In this document: positions 9,261 to 17,619 of the stretch, piece after piece | How positions within the stretch are numbered: the first letter of the stretch is position 1 | Layout of the letters: the number at the start of each line of letters is the position of its first letter | DNA from: Acidobacteriota bacterium | GTDB taxonomy: Bacteria > Acidobacteriota > Thermoanaerobaculia > Multivoradales > J023 | Assembly: GCA_029263395.1 (NCBI GenBank) | Contig: JAJCXO010000019.1 | Coordinates: 1 to 52,011, forward strand | Direction: 5' to 3' | Length of the DNA: 52,011 bases | Notes under the pieces: model-generated | Told to the model about the DNA's origin: nothing | What the model saw: the letters and a program-made list of their open reading frames with translations, nothing else | The model's database searches: none | Translations under genes and position numbers: made by a program

Positions 9261-11615
9261 ATGTCCGACAACTCGACAACGCCCGACTTGGACCAGGCCT
9301 CTGGTATGCAAGCACCCAGCCCGGGCCCAGATCTGGACGACCCAAGGTTGTTAGCGTTTTTCCCGTTGCTCTACGTAGCCTGGGCCGACGGTGATCTGAG
9401 TCCTGAAGAAACTCGGGCGATTTGTTCGCGGGTGAGTGCCACGGACGGTTTGAGCGATAGCTGTGGTGATTACTTCGGGCGCTGGCTCGATCCCGACAAC
9501 CCGCCGTCGGCGCGCGATCTACGGGTGTTGTTGACCACCATTCGGCGCTCGGCAGGTGGGCTGTCGGCGGACGAGAAGCGTGATCTCACTCAGCTCGGTG
9601 TGGAGCTGGCACGGGTTGATGGGTTCGATGTGCCGGAGTCGGAGATCCAGGCCTTACAAGAGATTGAGGAGGCCCTCGGGGTGGCGGGCCGGGAGGCATC
9701 GCGTAGCCTGTTGGTGGCCAAACGGCCCGAGGTACCTACCACCGAACCGGCGCCAGCGTTCGACGTCGAGGCGATGACCCGGCTGCTCGATTTCGGACAT
9801 CACGACCTACGCCAGAACCTGCGTGCTCTGCTCAGCGAAGAGCGTTTCGGTCGAGCCTATGGGCTGAGTAAGCGGGACTACCGTGACCGAGTGCTCGAAT
9901 GGACCCGCATCCTGGCGTCCGAAGGTTACGGTGCCCTCTCGTATCCAGTCGAATCCGGTGGTCGAGATGATCCGCATGCTGCAATCGTCATGTTCGAGAC
10001 GTTGGCCTACCATGACCTGAGCCTGACGATTAAGTTCGGCGTGCAGTTTGGTCTCTTCGGCGGCAGTATTTTGCAACTTGGGACCGAAAAGCACCATCAG
10101 CGCTACTTGCGCGACGTTGGTAGCCTGGCGTTACCCGGATGTTTTGCGATGACCGAGTCAGGCCATGGCTCGAACGTCGGCGATATCGAGACCGTGGCGC
10201 GTTACGATCGTGATACCCAGGAGTTCGAGATCCACACTCCGCACGACGGAGCGCACAAAGAGTACATCGGCAACGCCGCGGATCACGGTCATTTGGCGAC
10301 GGTGTTCGCCCAGCTCGAGATCGACGACGAATCCTACGGCGTGCATGCCCTATTGGTGCCGATTCGTAACGCGGACGGCCAACCCTGTACTGGCGTACGG
10401 ATTGCGGACACCGGCGAGAAGATGGGGCTCAACGGCGTCGACAACGGCCGTTTGTGGTTCGATCACGTGCGCGTGCCACGGGAGAACCTGCTCGACCGGT
10501 TTGCCGAAGTCAGTCCAGAGGGTCTCTACACGAGCCCCATCGCCAGCCCCAACAAACGTTTTTTTACCATGTTGGGCACCTTGGTCGGCGGCCGCGTGAG
10601 TGTTGCGTTGGCGGCGCTTGCCGGTGCCAAGTCAGCACTGGCGGTGGCGGTGCGTTACGGTGCAAAACGTCGGCAATTTGGGCCGGCCGGGCAGGCTGAA
10701 ACTGTGATCCTCGACTATCTCACCCATCAGCGGCGGTTGATGCCTCCCCTGGCGATGACCTACGCGCTGAACTTTGCGCTCGAAGCGTTGGTGAAGGAGT
10801 TCCTGGCCTCACCAATAGACGAGCGTCGGGACATCGAGGTGATGGCTGCGGGTCTCAAGGCGATCACAACCTGGCATGCTACCGAGACCATCCAGACTTG
10901 CCGTGAGGCCTGTGGCGGCAATGGCTACCTGGCGGTCAATCGATTCGCCGAACTCAAGGCCGACACCGATGTCTTCACCACCTTCGAAGGGGATAACACG
11001 GTGCTGTTGCAACTCGTAGCCAAGGGGCTACTCTCCGGCTACAAGCGGCAATTTGGCGAAATGGACGCGGTGGGCCTGGTGCGGTATTTGGCGGGGCGCG
11101 CTATGACCCGGGTCGCCGAGCTCAACCCGATTGTGATCCGCAACACCGACCCGGACCATCTGCGCAGCGACGACTTCCAGCTCGGTATCCTACGTTGGCG
11201 AGAAGACCATCTTGTCGCCTCGGTGGCCAGGCGGCTCAAGAAGCGCATCGACGCTGGCGTCGACAGTTTCCAGGCGTTGGTGGAATGTCAGGACCATGTG
11301 CTGACAACCGCCAAGGCTCACGTCGAACGGGTGGTGTTGGAACGGTTCATCGCCGGAGTCGAACGCTGTGAGGACCAGCGTCTACGGACGGTGCTCGAGG
11401 ATCTGGTGGACCTGTTTGCTCTCGAACGGATCGAGCGAGACCGTGGTTGGTTCCTCGAGAACGGTGTCCTCGAAGGGCCGAAGTCGAAGGCGATCCGTAA
11501 GCAGGTGCTTCAGCTCTGCCGTCAGCTGCGCCAGCAGGCAGTGCCGTTGGTGGATGGTTTTGGTATCCCCGACGCCTTGCTGGCGGCGCCGATCGCAGTC
11601 GGTGAGGATCGATGA
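9261..11615 (+). CDS. TerB-like domain fused to acyl-CoA oxidase/dehydrogenase
   Basis: A 784-residue flavoprotein. The ATG at 9261 is preferred over 9255 because GAGGAGG ends 6 nt before it. Residues of about 25-165 are an all-helical, acidic, TerB-like region (FFPLLYVAWADGDLSPEE, a second half LSADEKRDLTQLGVELARVDG). The rest is an acyl-CoA oxidase-type dehydrogenase: the flavin loop FAMTESGHGSNV, the middle domain EKMGLNGVDNGRLWFDHVRVP, and the C-terminal CREACGGNGY and FTTFEGDNTVLLQ, which holds the likely catalytic Glu. It should oxidise acyl-CoA to enoyl-CoA, with FAD. The N-terminal fusion is unusual. The stop overlaps the next gene (ATGA). Confidence 0.88.
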   Translation: MSDNSTTPDLDQASGMQAPSPGPDLDDPRLLAFFPLLYVAWADGDLSPEETRAICSRVSATDGLSDSCGDYFGRWLDPDNPPSARDLRVLLTTIRRSAGGLSADEKRDLTQLGVELARVDGFDVPESEIQALQEIEEALGVAGREASRSLLVAKRPEVPTTEPAPAFDVEAMTRLLDFGHHDLRQNLRALLSEERFGRAYGLSKRDYRDRVLEWTRILASEGYGALSYPVESGGRDDPHAAIVMFETLAYHDLSLTIKFGVQFGLFGGSILQLGTEKHHQRYLRDVGSLALPGCFAMTESGHGSNVGDIETVARYDRDTQEFEIHTPHDGAHKEYIGNAADHGHLATVFAQLEIDDESYGVHALLVPIRNADGQPCTGVRIADTGEKMGLNGVDNGRLWFDHVRVPRENLLDRFAEVSPEGLYTSPIASPNKRFFTMLGTLVGGRVSVALAALAGAKSALAVAVRYGAKRRQFGPAGQAETVILDYLTHQRRLMPPLAMTYALNFALEALVKEFLASPIDERRDIEVMAAGLKAITTWHATETIQTCREACGGNGYLAVNRFAELKADTDVFTTFEGDNTVLLQLVAKGLLSGYKRQFGEMDAVGLVRYLAGRAMTRVAELNPIVIRNTDPDHLRSDDFQLGILRWREDHLVASVARRLKKRIDAGVDSFQALVECQDHVLTTAKAHVERVVLERFIAGVERCEDQRLRTVLEDLVDLFALERIERDRGWFLENGVLEGPKSKAIRKQVLQLCRQLRQQAVPLVDGFGIPDALLAAPIAVGEDR

Positions 11616-12115
11616 CGACATTAGAAACTGAACGCCTGACCCTCCGCGAGCTGACCCTCGACGACGCCGAGTTCATTCTCGAGTTGGTCAACGAGCCGGC
11701 ATACCGTCGTTTCATCGGTGACAAAGGGGTGCGCAACCTTGAAGATGCTCGGGGCTACCTCCGCAAAGGGCCGCTCGACAGTTATCAGCGATTCGGTCAT
11801 GGACTCTACCTGACGTCGTTGAAAGACGGCACCAAGATCGGGACTTGTGGGCTGCTCAAGCGCGACACCCTGGACGACCCGGATGTCGGGTTCGCTTTCC
11901 TGGCGGCCCATCATCGGCAGGGTTATGGCTTCGAATCGGCGGCGGCGGTGATGGAGCATGGCCGAGACGTGTTGGGGTTCCGGCGCATCGTGGCGGTGGT
12001 TTCGCCGGAAAATGCCGGTTCGATCGGTCTGCTCGAGAAGCTCGGCCTGCGGTTCGAGCGCATGATCGAGTTCGCCCAAGACGACGTGGTCCGCCTGTTT
12101 GCAATCGACTGGTAG
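11612..12115 (+). CDS. RimJ/RimL-type GNAT acetyltransferase
   Basis: A 167-residue GNAT enzyme with the usual opening TERLTLREL, DVGFAFLAAHHRQGYGFESAAAV (acetyl-CoA binding, HRQGYG) and FRRIVAVVSPENAGSIGLLEKLGLRFE. Relatives acetylate protein N-termini or small amines. Its ATG overlaps the preceding stop by 4 nt, so it is translationally coupled to the acyl-CoA oxidase-like gene. The substrate cannot be told from sequence. Confidence 0.9.
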   Translation: MTTLETERLTLRELTLDDAEFILELVNEPAYRRFIGDKGVRNLEDARGYLRKGPLDSYQRFGHGLYLTSLKDGTKIGTCGLLKRDTLDDPDVGFAFLAAHHRQGYGFESAAAVMEHGRDVLGFRRIVAVVSPENAGSIGLLEKLGLRFERMIEFAQDDVVRLFAIDW

Positions 12116-12268
12116 GGAGTCCTCGTGGACCCGTTGCTGAGTTTGAGCGACAAAAACCGATAGCTCGAGACCCTGGTCAGCTTTTACGATCTTCTTGTGA
12201 GCAGGACATGCCGGCCGCCGATGTGTTCGACACCGGCGCTGGTCTTGCGTGACAAAAGGAGTCGTACA

Positions 12269-13465
12269 ATGTTGCATACCGTGGCTTCCAATACCGCCTC
12301 ATCTAGATCGGTAGTCTCTAGATCGACCCTGACCGAGGAGTCTATGAATTCTTCGAACCAACTCGAGTCTTTGGACGAAGATCACTGTTGGCAGGCGGTC
12401 CTACAGCGTGACCGCACTCAGGACGGCCACTTCTACTTCGGGGTGACCACCACCGGCGTGTTCTGTCGCCCATCGTGCGCCGCCCGCAGGCCGTTGCGCA
12501 AGAATGTTCGCTTCTTTCGCACCGCGCCGGAAGCCGAGCGCGAAGGGCTGCGTTCGTGCCTGCGCTGCAAACCGCTGGATCAGGCCGAAGATGGACGCGT
12601 GGCGCAGATCCGCGAGCTGTGCGACTACATCCAGAGTCACTGTGACTCGGGAGATTCCCTGGCCCTCGAGGTGCTCAGTCGCCAGGTCGATCTCAGCCCG
12701 TCGCGTCTACGGCGGATGTTCCTCGAGATTGTCGGGGTCACGCCGCGACAGTACGTCGAGGGTTGTCGTTTCAAAACCCTCAAACAAGGCTTGCGCGATG
12801 GCGACTCGGTGACCCACGCTATTTATGACGCAGGCTTCGGCTCGTCGAGCCGGGTCTACGAGCAAACCGGATCCCGTCTTGGCATGACGCCGAGCGAGTA
12901 TCGTGACGGTGGGCGGAATCTTGCCATCTCGTACGCATTGGCGGACACTCCAGCGGGTCGCCTGATGGTTGCCGCCACCGACCGCGGGTTGTGTTTCGTG
13001 CATTTCGACAATGTGGCCGAAGGTTCGACCGAGACCGTGACCGAGCGCCTGATCAAGGCCCTGCACGACGAGTTCCCAGCCGCGACGATTCGGCAGACCG
13101 AGGCCGAAGGTTCTGAACAGCTGACCCTGTGGATCGCCGCCTTGCAGCGTCACCTTGCAGGCCGCGAGCCTCACCTCGACCTACCTGTCGACATCCGGGC
13201 AACGTCCTTCCAGCTCCAGGTGTGGCGTTACTTGCGATCGATTCCTTATGGTGAAACCCGCTCCTACGCCCAGGTTGCTGCTGCCATCGGCAAACCGAAA
13301 GCGGTGCGGGCGGTGGCCGGAGCCTGCGCCGCCAATCGTGCTGCGTTGGTCATTCCTTGCCATCGGGTGATCCGCGCCAATGGTGAGCTTGGCGGCTACC
13401 GTTGGGGAGTTGATCGTAAGGCGCAGCTCCTGGACCGTGAGCGAACGTTCGAGAGCGCTGGGTAA
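12269..13465 (+). CDS. ada: Ada: methylphosphotriester-activated regulator and O6-methylguanine-DNA methyltransferase
   Basis: A 398-residue two-part DNA-repair sensor. The ATG at 12269 has AGGAG with a 7-nt gap; ATG 12344 is a possible shorter start closer to the normal N-terminus. The N-domain has the four zinc-binding cysteines C66 and C70 (FCRPSC) and C97 and C100 (SCLRC), C66 being the expected phosphotriester acceptor. An AraC-type helix-turn-helix follows (LSRQVDLSPSRLRRMFLEIVG). The C-domain carries the active site PCHRV with acceptor C364 and ends LGGYRWG. It repairs alkylated DNA and, once methylated, activates adaptive-response genes. No clear Ada box was identified upstream. Confidence 0.93.
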   Translation: MLHTVASNTASSRSVVSRSTLTEESMNSSNQLESLDEDHCWQAVLQRDRTQDGHFYFGVTTTGVFCRPSCAARRPLRKNVRFFRTAPEAEREGLRSCLRCKPLDQAEDGRVAQIRELCDYIQSHCDSGDSLALEVLSRQVDLSPSRLRRMFLEIVGVTPRQYVEGCRFKTLKQGLRDGDSVTHAIYDAGFGSSSRVYEQTGSRLGMTPSEYRDGGRNLAISYALADTPAGRLMVAATDRGLCFVHFDNVAEGSTETVTERLIKALHDEFPAATIRQTEAEGSEQLTLWIAALQRHLAGREPHLDLPVDIRATSFQLQVWRYLRSIPYGETRSYAQVAAAIGKPKAVRAVAGACAANRAALVIPCHRVIRANGELGGYRWGVDRKAQLLDRERTFESAG

Positions 13466-13525
13466 ACATCTGTCGAGATTGCTCCGTATAGACAGGGGAG
13501 GGCACTGTATCTTCAGGGGAGTATT

Positions 13526-14170
13526 GTGCAATTTTTTTGGACTCGCCGAGCATTTTGGCCCGGTTGGAGCATCAACCGGGTCATCCTATGGAGCACCGTC
13601 GTTGGACTCGTCAGCGCATGGGGGCTGACCCTACCCGCCGCTGCCGACTGGTTGATCACCCTCGAAGGTCGGATGATCGAAACCCAGGGACCGTGGACGA
13701 TCGACCAAGGCGTCCTCACCTACACCGACCTTGCGGGTGAGGAGCAAGCCCTCGCCCTCGATGATGTCGATCTCGAAGCCAGCGAGGAAACCACCGCTCT
13801 CAAGGCTGGGGTGCCCTACGTGCCGAGCAGCGAGCGCTCGTCGGTCGAAGTCGACAAGAAGGCCGAAAAAAAGCGCAAGAAAAAGGCCAAGGTCATCCTC
13901 TACATGACCACCCTATGCCGCGAGTGCAGTCGGGCCAAGGAGCTGCTCGAAGAGCTCGGGGTCAATTTTGTCGAGAAAGACATCAACGCCAGCGTCAACA
14001 ACGGTCGCGAATATCGTCGCAAAGCGGGCCATGGCGGCGGTCTACCGGTCATCGATATCGATGGCACCCTGGTCTTCAGCAACAATCCGCGGGTGATTCG
14101 TCAGCACGTCGAAAAGCTGCAGGAGCGTGAGCGCAAAGCGGGGGTCTCCGGCAAAAAAATGGATAGCTAG
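13526..14170 (+). CDS. Membrane-anchored or exported glutaredoxin-like protein
   Basis: A 214-residue protein starting at GTG 13526 (AGGGGAG just upstream). An N-terminal hydrophobic segment (residues 17-40) ends in LPAAA, a possible cleavage site. A short beta-rich domain (about 42-80, starting DWLITLEGR) is followed by a charged linker full of Lys/Glu (110-122). The C-terminal ~90 residues form a glutaredoxin domain with redox pair CREC (C131, C134), then GGGLPVIDIDG, the cis-Pro and substrate-binding segment. Role: thiol-disulfide exchange, presumably outside the cytoplasm, with the partner unknown. An envelope location is unusual for glutaredoxins. Confidence 0.8.
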   Translation: MQFFWTRRAFWPGWSINRVILWSTVVGLVSAWGLTLPAAADWLITLEGRMIETQGPWTIDQGVLTYTDLAGEEQALALDDVDLEASEETTALKAGVPYVPSSERSSVEVDKKAEKKRKKKAKVILYMTTLCRECSRAKELLEELGVNFVEKDINASVNNGREYRRKAGHGGGLPVIDIDGTLVFSNNPRVIRQHVEKLQERERKAGVSGKKMDS

Positions 14171-14180
14171 CCGTTGGCCC

Positions 14181-15035
14181 TCATGGCGATGCCTGGAGCT
14201 GTCGGGTCAACTCCAAGAGTTTGCTGATCGGCACCGCCAGATGGACGTTGCAATGCTCCCGGCGGCCAGCACAGGAGGCGTCTCCCAGCTGAGTCAGGGA
14301 GCCGGTGTTGATGCCGAGCACTTGGCCTTGATCGTCTACCAACGGCCCGCCGCTGGATCCGGGCAGCAGGGCGGCATCGTGGGTCAAGGCGTGGTCCAAG
14401 GAGAGTTGACCCGCGGCGTGTCGCGAGCCGAACGAGAAGTAGTTGGCGTTGAGGTGGTTGATTTCGCCGAGTAGTAGGCCGGACGAAAAGCGTTTGCCGG
14501 CCTTGTCCTTGGAGCGCCTGGGGTGCAAGAGCTGGAGGTCGGGGAAGCCGATGGCTACGACGCGGGTGCCAGCGACGAGTGGACCGTTGGCCGGCCGAGC
14601 GATCGCAACCTGCCTCCGGTCGACACGAAGCGGGAGGGTACACCGCAGGAGTGCCAGGTCCTGGTCGGCATCACGCCAGACGATTTCGGCGGAAGTCGAC
14701 ACGGTTCGGCCCGTGACACTCGATGGCGGTAGGTAGACACGGATCAGGCACCGCCCAGCACACGGCACGACATGGGCGCTGGTGGCGATCCATAGTCGCC
14801 GCTGGTCGTCGATGTCGAGGATGAGCCCGGATCCGGTTTCGTGGCTCGGGAAGTTGGCGGATCCAGCCCACGATCGGGTTGAGAGCAACACGGTTGCGTC
14901 CCAGGCATCGCGCAGTGGAGCGGGGATCTCAGCGGATTGAAAGTCGAGTTCGGTCGCCGGTGGAATCGCCTTTGCTGGCGTCACGAGCGCGGTCAGTACA
15001 AGTCCGAAGCCGATCGCTGCAAGCTGCTTCCACAT
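14181..15035 (-). CDS. Exported trypsin-like serine protease
   Basis: A 284-residue protease with signal peptide MWKQLAAIGFGLVLTALVTPAKA. The catalytic triad is visible as H88 (TSAHVV), D126 (DQDLALL) and S228 (LPGSSGGPL). It lacks a PDZ domain, so it is a stand-alone S1-fold (HtrA-like core) enzyme. Two cysteines after the His (PCAGRC) and two near the C-terminus (CAGRREHC) could form disulfides. It is convergent with the glutaredoxin gene, with 10 nt between stops. Confidence 0.88.
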   Translation of the reverse strand: MWKQLAAIGFGLVLTALVTPAKAIPPATELDFQSAEIPAPLRDAWDATVLLSTRSWAGSANFPSHETGSGLILDIDDQRRLWIATSAHVVPCAGRCLIRVYLPPSSVTGRTVSTSAEIVWRDADQDLALLRCTLPLRVDRRQVAIARPANGPLVAGTRVVAIGFPDLQLLHPRRSKDKAGKRFSSGLLLGEINHLNANYFSFGSRHAAGQLSLDHALTHDAALLPGSSGGPLVDDQGQVLGINTGSLTQLGDASCAGRREHCNVHLAVPISKLLELTRQLQASP

Positions 15036-15325
15036 GGCATCTCCTGGTGGGGTGGTTGTGGCGATCGATGGCTACCGAAAGACAGCCTCCATCGTCGCGA
15101 TGCCGGGAAAGGTGTGCAGCGTGCGTACCAGCCAGCGGGAATTTGTAGGAGACCTCTCTAAACGCTGACGAACATAGATTTGGCCCTGTGGTCGTTGGAT
15201 TGGAGTGGTGAAGAAATGCGTAGTTGTCTATGCAAGAGTGCATATGCATTTAGGCGATTTCTGAGGTTGCAGTGGGTGAGGCATCTAATGCAGTGCGGTC
15301 ATGGCAGAATGTGGTCTGCGGCATC

Positions 15326-15339
15326 GTGTTTGCAAACAC
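15326..15339. promoter_or_regulatory. Perfect 14-bp palindrome upstream of the histidine kinase
   Basis: GTGTTTGCAAACAC is fully self-complementary, consistent with a dimeric regulator site. It lies about 80 nt before the likely start of the histidine kinase. The 385-nt region between the protease and the kinase (15036-15420) holds no clear gene; it also contains a TATGCA/TGCATA hairpin at about 15228-15243. Confidence 0.4.
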
Positions 15340-15420
15340 AGCCATGCATCGCAACAGGTCTGTACCGAAACACACCTCGTCTCTGACAACCGCGTCCCTC
15401 GGACTCTTGTTCTTCGAACC

Positions 15421-17619
15421 ATGGACACGCCAACCTCCATCGATCAATTCCGCTTGCTGTCGGCGGGATTCCACCTACTGCCCACCTTGGCTTGGATCAT
15501 CCTTGCCAGCAGTTATTGGCGTTCCCACGGGACCGCCCGACCTCAGGGGCAGCTGTTGTGGCTGTTCCGGTTGCTGAGCGGTATCGTGGCTTTGCACTAT
15601 GGGCTCAACGTGGTCGTCGATCTGATTTACCCGGAAGACCACTTGTCAGGGTCCTGGCTGTGGAATGTCGGCTGTGTTCTGACCAAGGCGACAACCCTGG
15701 CCGAGCTCGCGGTACTGCGCCACATGTTGCCGTTGACCGCTCTTGGTGCAACCCCGCCGGGACGCCTTTGGCTGGTGGTGAATTACGGTTCAGCGTTGTT
15801 TGCGGGCATCTTGACCGCCACGCTCAGCCCTCGAGTTGGGTCAGCTGGGGCCGTTGTGCACGTCTACCTGCTGTTGATGACGGCAGCCATCATCTGGGAG
15901 ATGGTACAGATGTCGCGGTGTGCAACAGACCGCTGGCGGCCAGTGATCATGGTGGATCTCAGTCCGCGCAGCTGTGTCCTCCTCGGCCTCGGCATGTTCG
16001 CTGGCGTGGTGCTGATTGTTGTTGTGGAACAAAGTCGCAGCGGGCCTAGCTTGGCGTGGGCGATTGTTCATTCGGCGGTTGGTTTGGCACTCGCCGCGAT
16101 GTTTGCGGTGCGCATCTTGGGCGAGGTGATGCGGCGCCTGTTGACGGCGGTGGCGACAATTGCTGTCACCGTTGGTATGTATACCGGCATTCGGATCGCA
16201 GCCGCCGCGATGCAGGACAGCCCGATGCGATGGCTGGTCGAGGTGACTGGAGTTCTGGCATTGGTTTTGACGTTTGGTCCCGGCTTCGGTTGGTTGAAAG
16301 CAGGGGTCGATCGACTGATGTTGCGGCAGAGCCGTCAATGGCGTCAGCAGTTGCAGTCTTTCCTCCAGACCCTACAACCCGAGATTGGGGTTGCCGAATG
16401 CCGTCGGCGGGCGGTGGTCGAGGTGGCGCAGGTGCTGCGGTTGAGAGGAGCCGGCATTTTGTCGACAGAATCGACGACCGACGAGGACGGTTCCGCGCTG
16501 ACGGTTTTTGCGCCAACCGTTGAAACCGGGCAGATCGATCTCGATCAAGTTGCCCGGGTTTGGCCGCGAGACCCAGCCGAGTTGCCCGATCGGGCGTTTG
16601 ATCTGTTGTGGCTAGAGGATCTCGAACTACAGATGGCGCTCCACGACGCCGGGGTTACCTGGGTGGTGCCGATCATCAGCCCTCGCCGTTGTTGGGGGCA
16701 TCTTTTTGTGTCGGCGGGACCGTTTGGTATCGAGGCTGGCAGCGCCAAGCTCTACACGGTGGAAAGCCTGGCGCGCCAGCTGGCGCTGGTACTCGATAGT
16801 GCCGATTTGCTCGATCGCGCGGTACGCGTCGAGCGTGAGCTGGCGCAAGCGGAGAAGCTGGCGGCGGTAGGTGAAATGGCGGCCCGTATGGCACACGAGA
16901 TCCGCAACCCGGTGACGGCGGCGCGCAGCTTGTCTCAAATGCTGGCGCAGGAACCGGATTCGCCGCTCAATGCCGAGCACGCCGGCATCATCACCCGCGA
17001 GCTCGACCGAGTGGAGCGTCAGGTGAGATCGTTGCTCGAATTTGCCCGTCACGAGACCTATCAATTCGAGGATGTACGGCTCGCCGGCCTGGTGCGAGCG
17101 GTGGTGGACGATCTGCAGCCTCGACTCGGCGAGCTCGATCTCGACCTGACCCTCGATCTCGACGCAGCCGCGGTGGTGCGTGCTGACCCGGAGCGCCTGC
17201 GTCAGGTCTTGATCAATCTGGCCGAGAATGCGGTCGATGCGATGCGTGCTGTCGTTTCGACGCCAGGTCCGCAAAGTCTGCGAAGCCCACAAGATCTGGT
17301 ATCGCGCCAACCCTCGCCGCAAACCTTGACGATCTCGGTCAGCGCCGGTGAGGAAACCACCCGACTGATGGTGCGCGATAGCGGCCCAGGTGTGGAGCCG
17401 GAGAAACTTGCGCGGTTGTTCGATCCCTTTGTCTCTCACAAAACCCAGGGCACCGGGCTCGGGCTGGCGATCGCCCGACGCATCGTCGAGGCTCACGGTG
17501 GGCGGATCGAGGCGGCGTTGGCGGCGGGTGGCGGCATGGTGTTTACGGTCGATCTGCCGGCCACCCCGGATCACGAGTCTCGTCTATCGTTGCCCGAGAC
17601 CTTGCGGCAGGCAGTATGA
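15421..17619 (+). CDS. Membrane sensor histidine kinase
   Basis: A 732-residue NtrB-type kinase if started at ATG 15421; the frame stays open to 15301 and no start has a good Shine-Dalgarno. The first ~300 residues hold about eight hydrophobic helices (7TM-like sensor). A GAF-like region follows (about 330-470, ending ARQLALVLDSADLL). The dimerisation helix has the phosphoacceptor H492 in MAHEIRNPVTAARSL. The ATPase domain shows the N box NLAENAVDAM, DSGPGV, and GTGLGLAIARRIVEAHGG. Its stop overlaps the response regulator start, so the two form a coupled two-component pair. The signal is unknown. Confidence 0.92.
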   Translation: MDTPTSIDQFRLLSAGFHLLPTLAWIILASSYWRSHGTARPQGQLLWLFRLLSGIVALHYGLNVVVDLIYPEDHLSGSWLWNVGCVLTKATTLAELAVLRHMLPLTALGATPPGRLWLVVNYGSALFAGILTATLSPRVGSAGAVVHVYLLLMTAAIIWEMVQMSRCATDRWRPVIMVDLSPRSCVLLGLGMFAGVVLIVVVEQSRSGPSLAWAIVHSAVGLALAAMFAVRILGEVMRRLLTAVATIAVTVGMYTGIRIAAAAMQDSPMRWLVEVTGVLALVLTFGPGFGWLKAGVDRLMLRQSRQWRQQLQSFLQTLQPEIGVAECRRRAVVEVAQVLRLRGAGILSTESTTDEDGSALTVFAPTVETGQIDLDQVARVWPRDPAELPDRAFDLLWLEDLELQMALHDAGVTWVVPIISPRRCWGHLFVSAGPFGIEAGSAKLYTVESLARQLALVLDSADLLDRAVRVERELAQAEKLAAVGEMAARMAHEIRNPVTAARSLSQMLAQEPDSPLNAEHAGIITRELDRVERQVRSLLEFARHETYQFEDVRLAGLVRAVVDDLQPRLGELDLDLTLDLDAAAVVRADPERLRQVLINLAENAVDAMRAVVSTPGPQSLRSPQDLVSRQPSPQTLTISVSAGEETTRLMVRDSGPGVEPEKLARLFDPFVSHKTQGTGLGLAIARRIVEAHGGRIEAALAAGGGMVFTVDLPATPDHESRLSLPETLRQAV

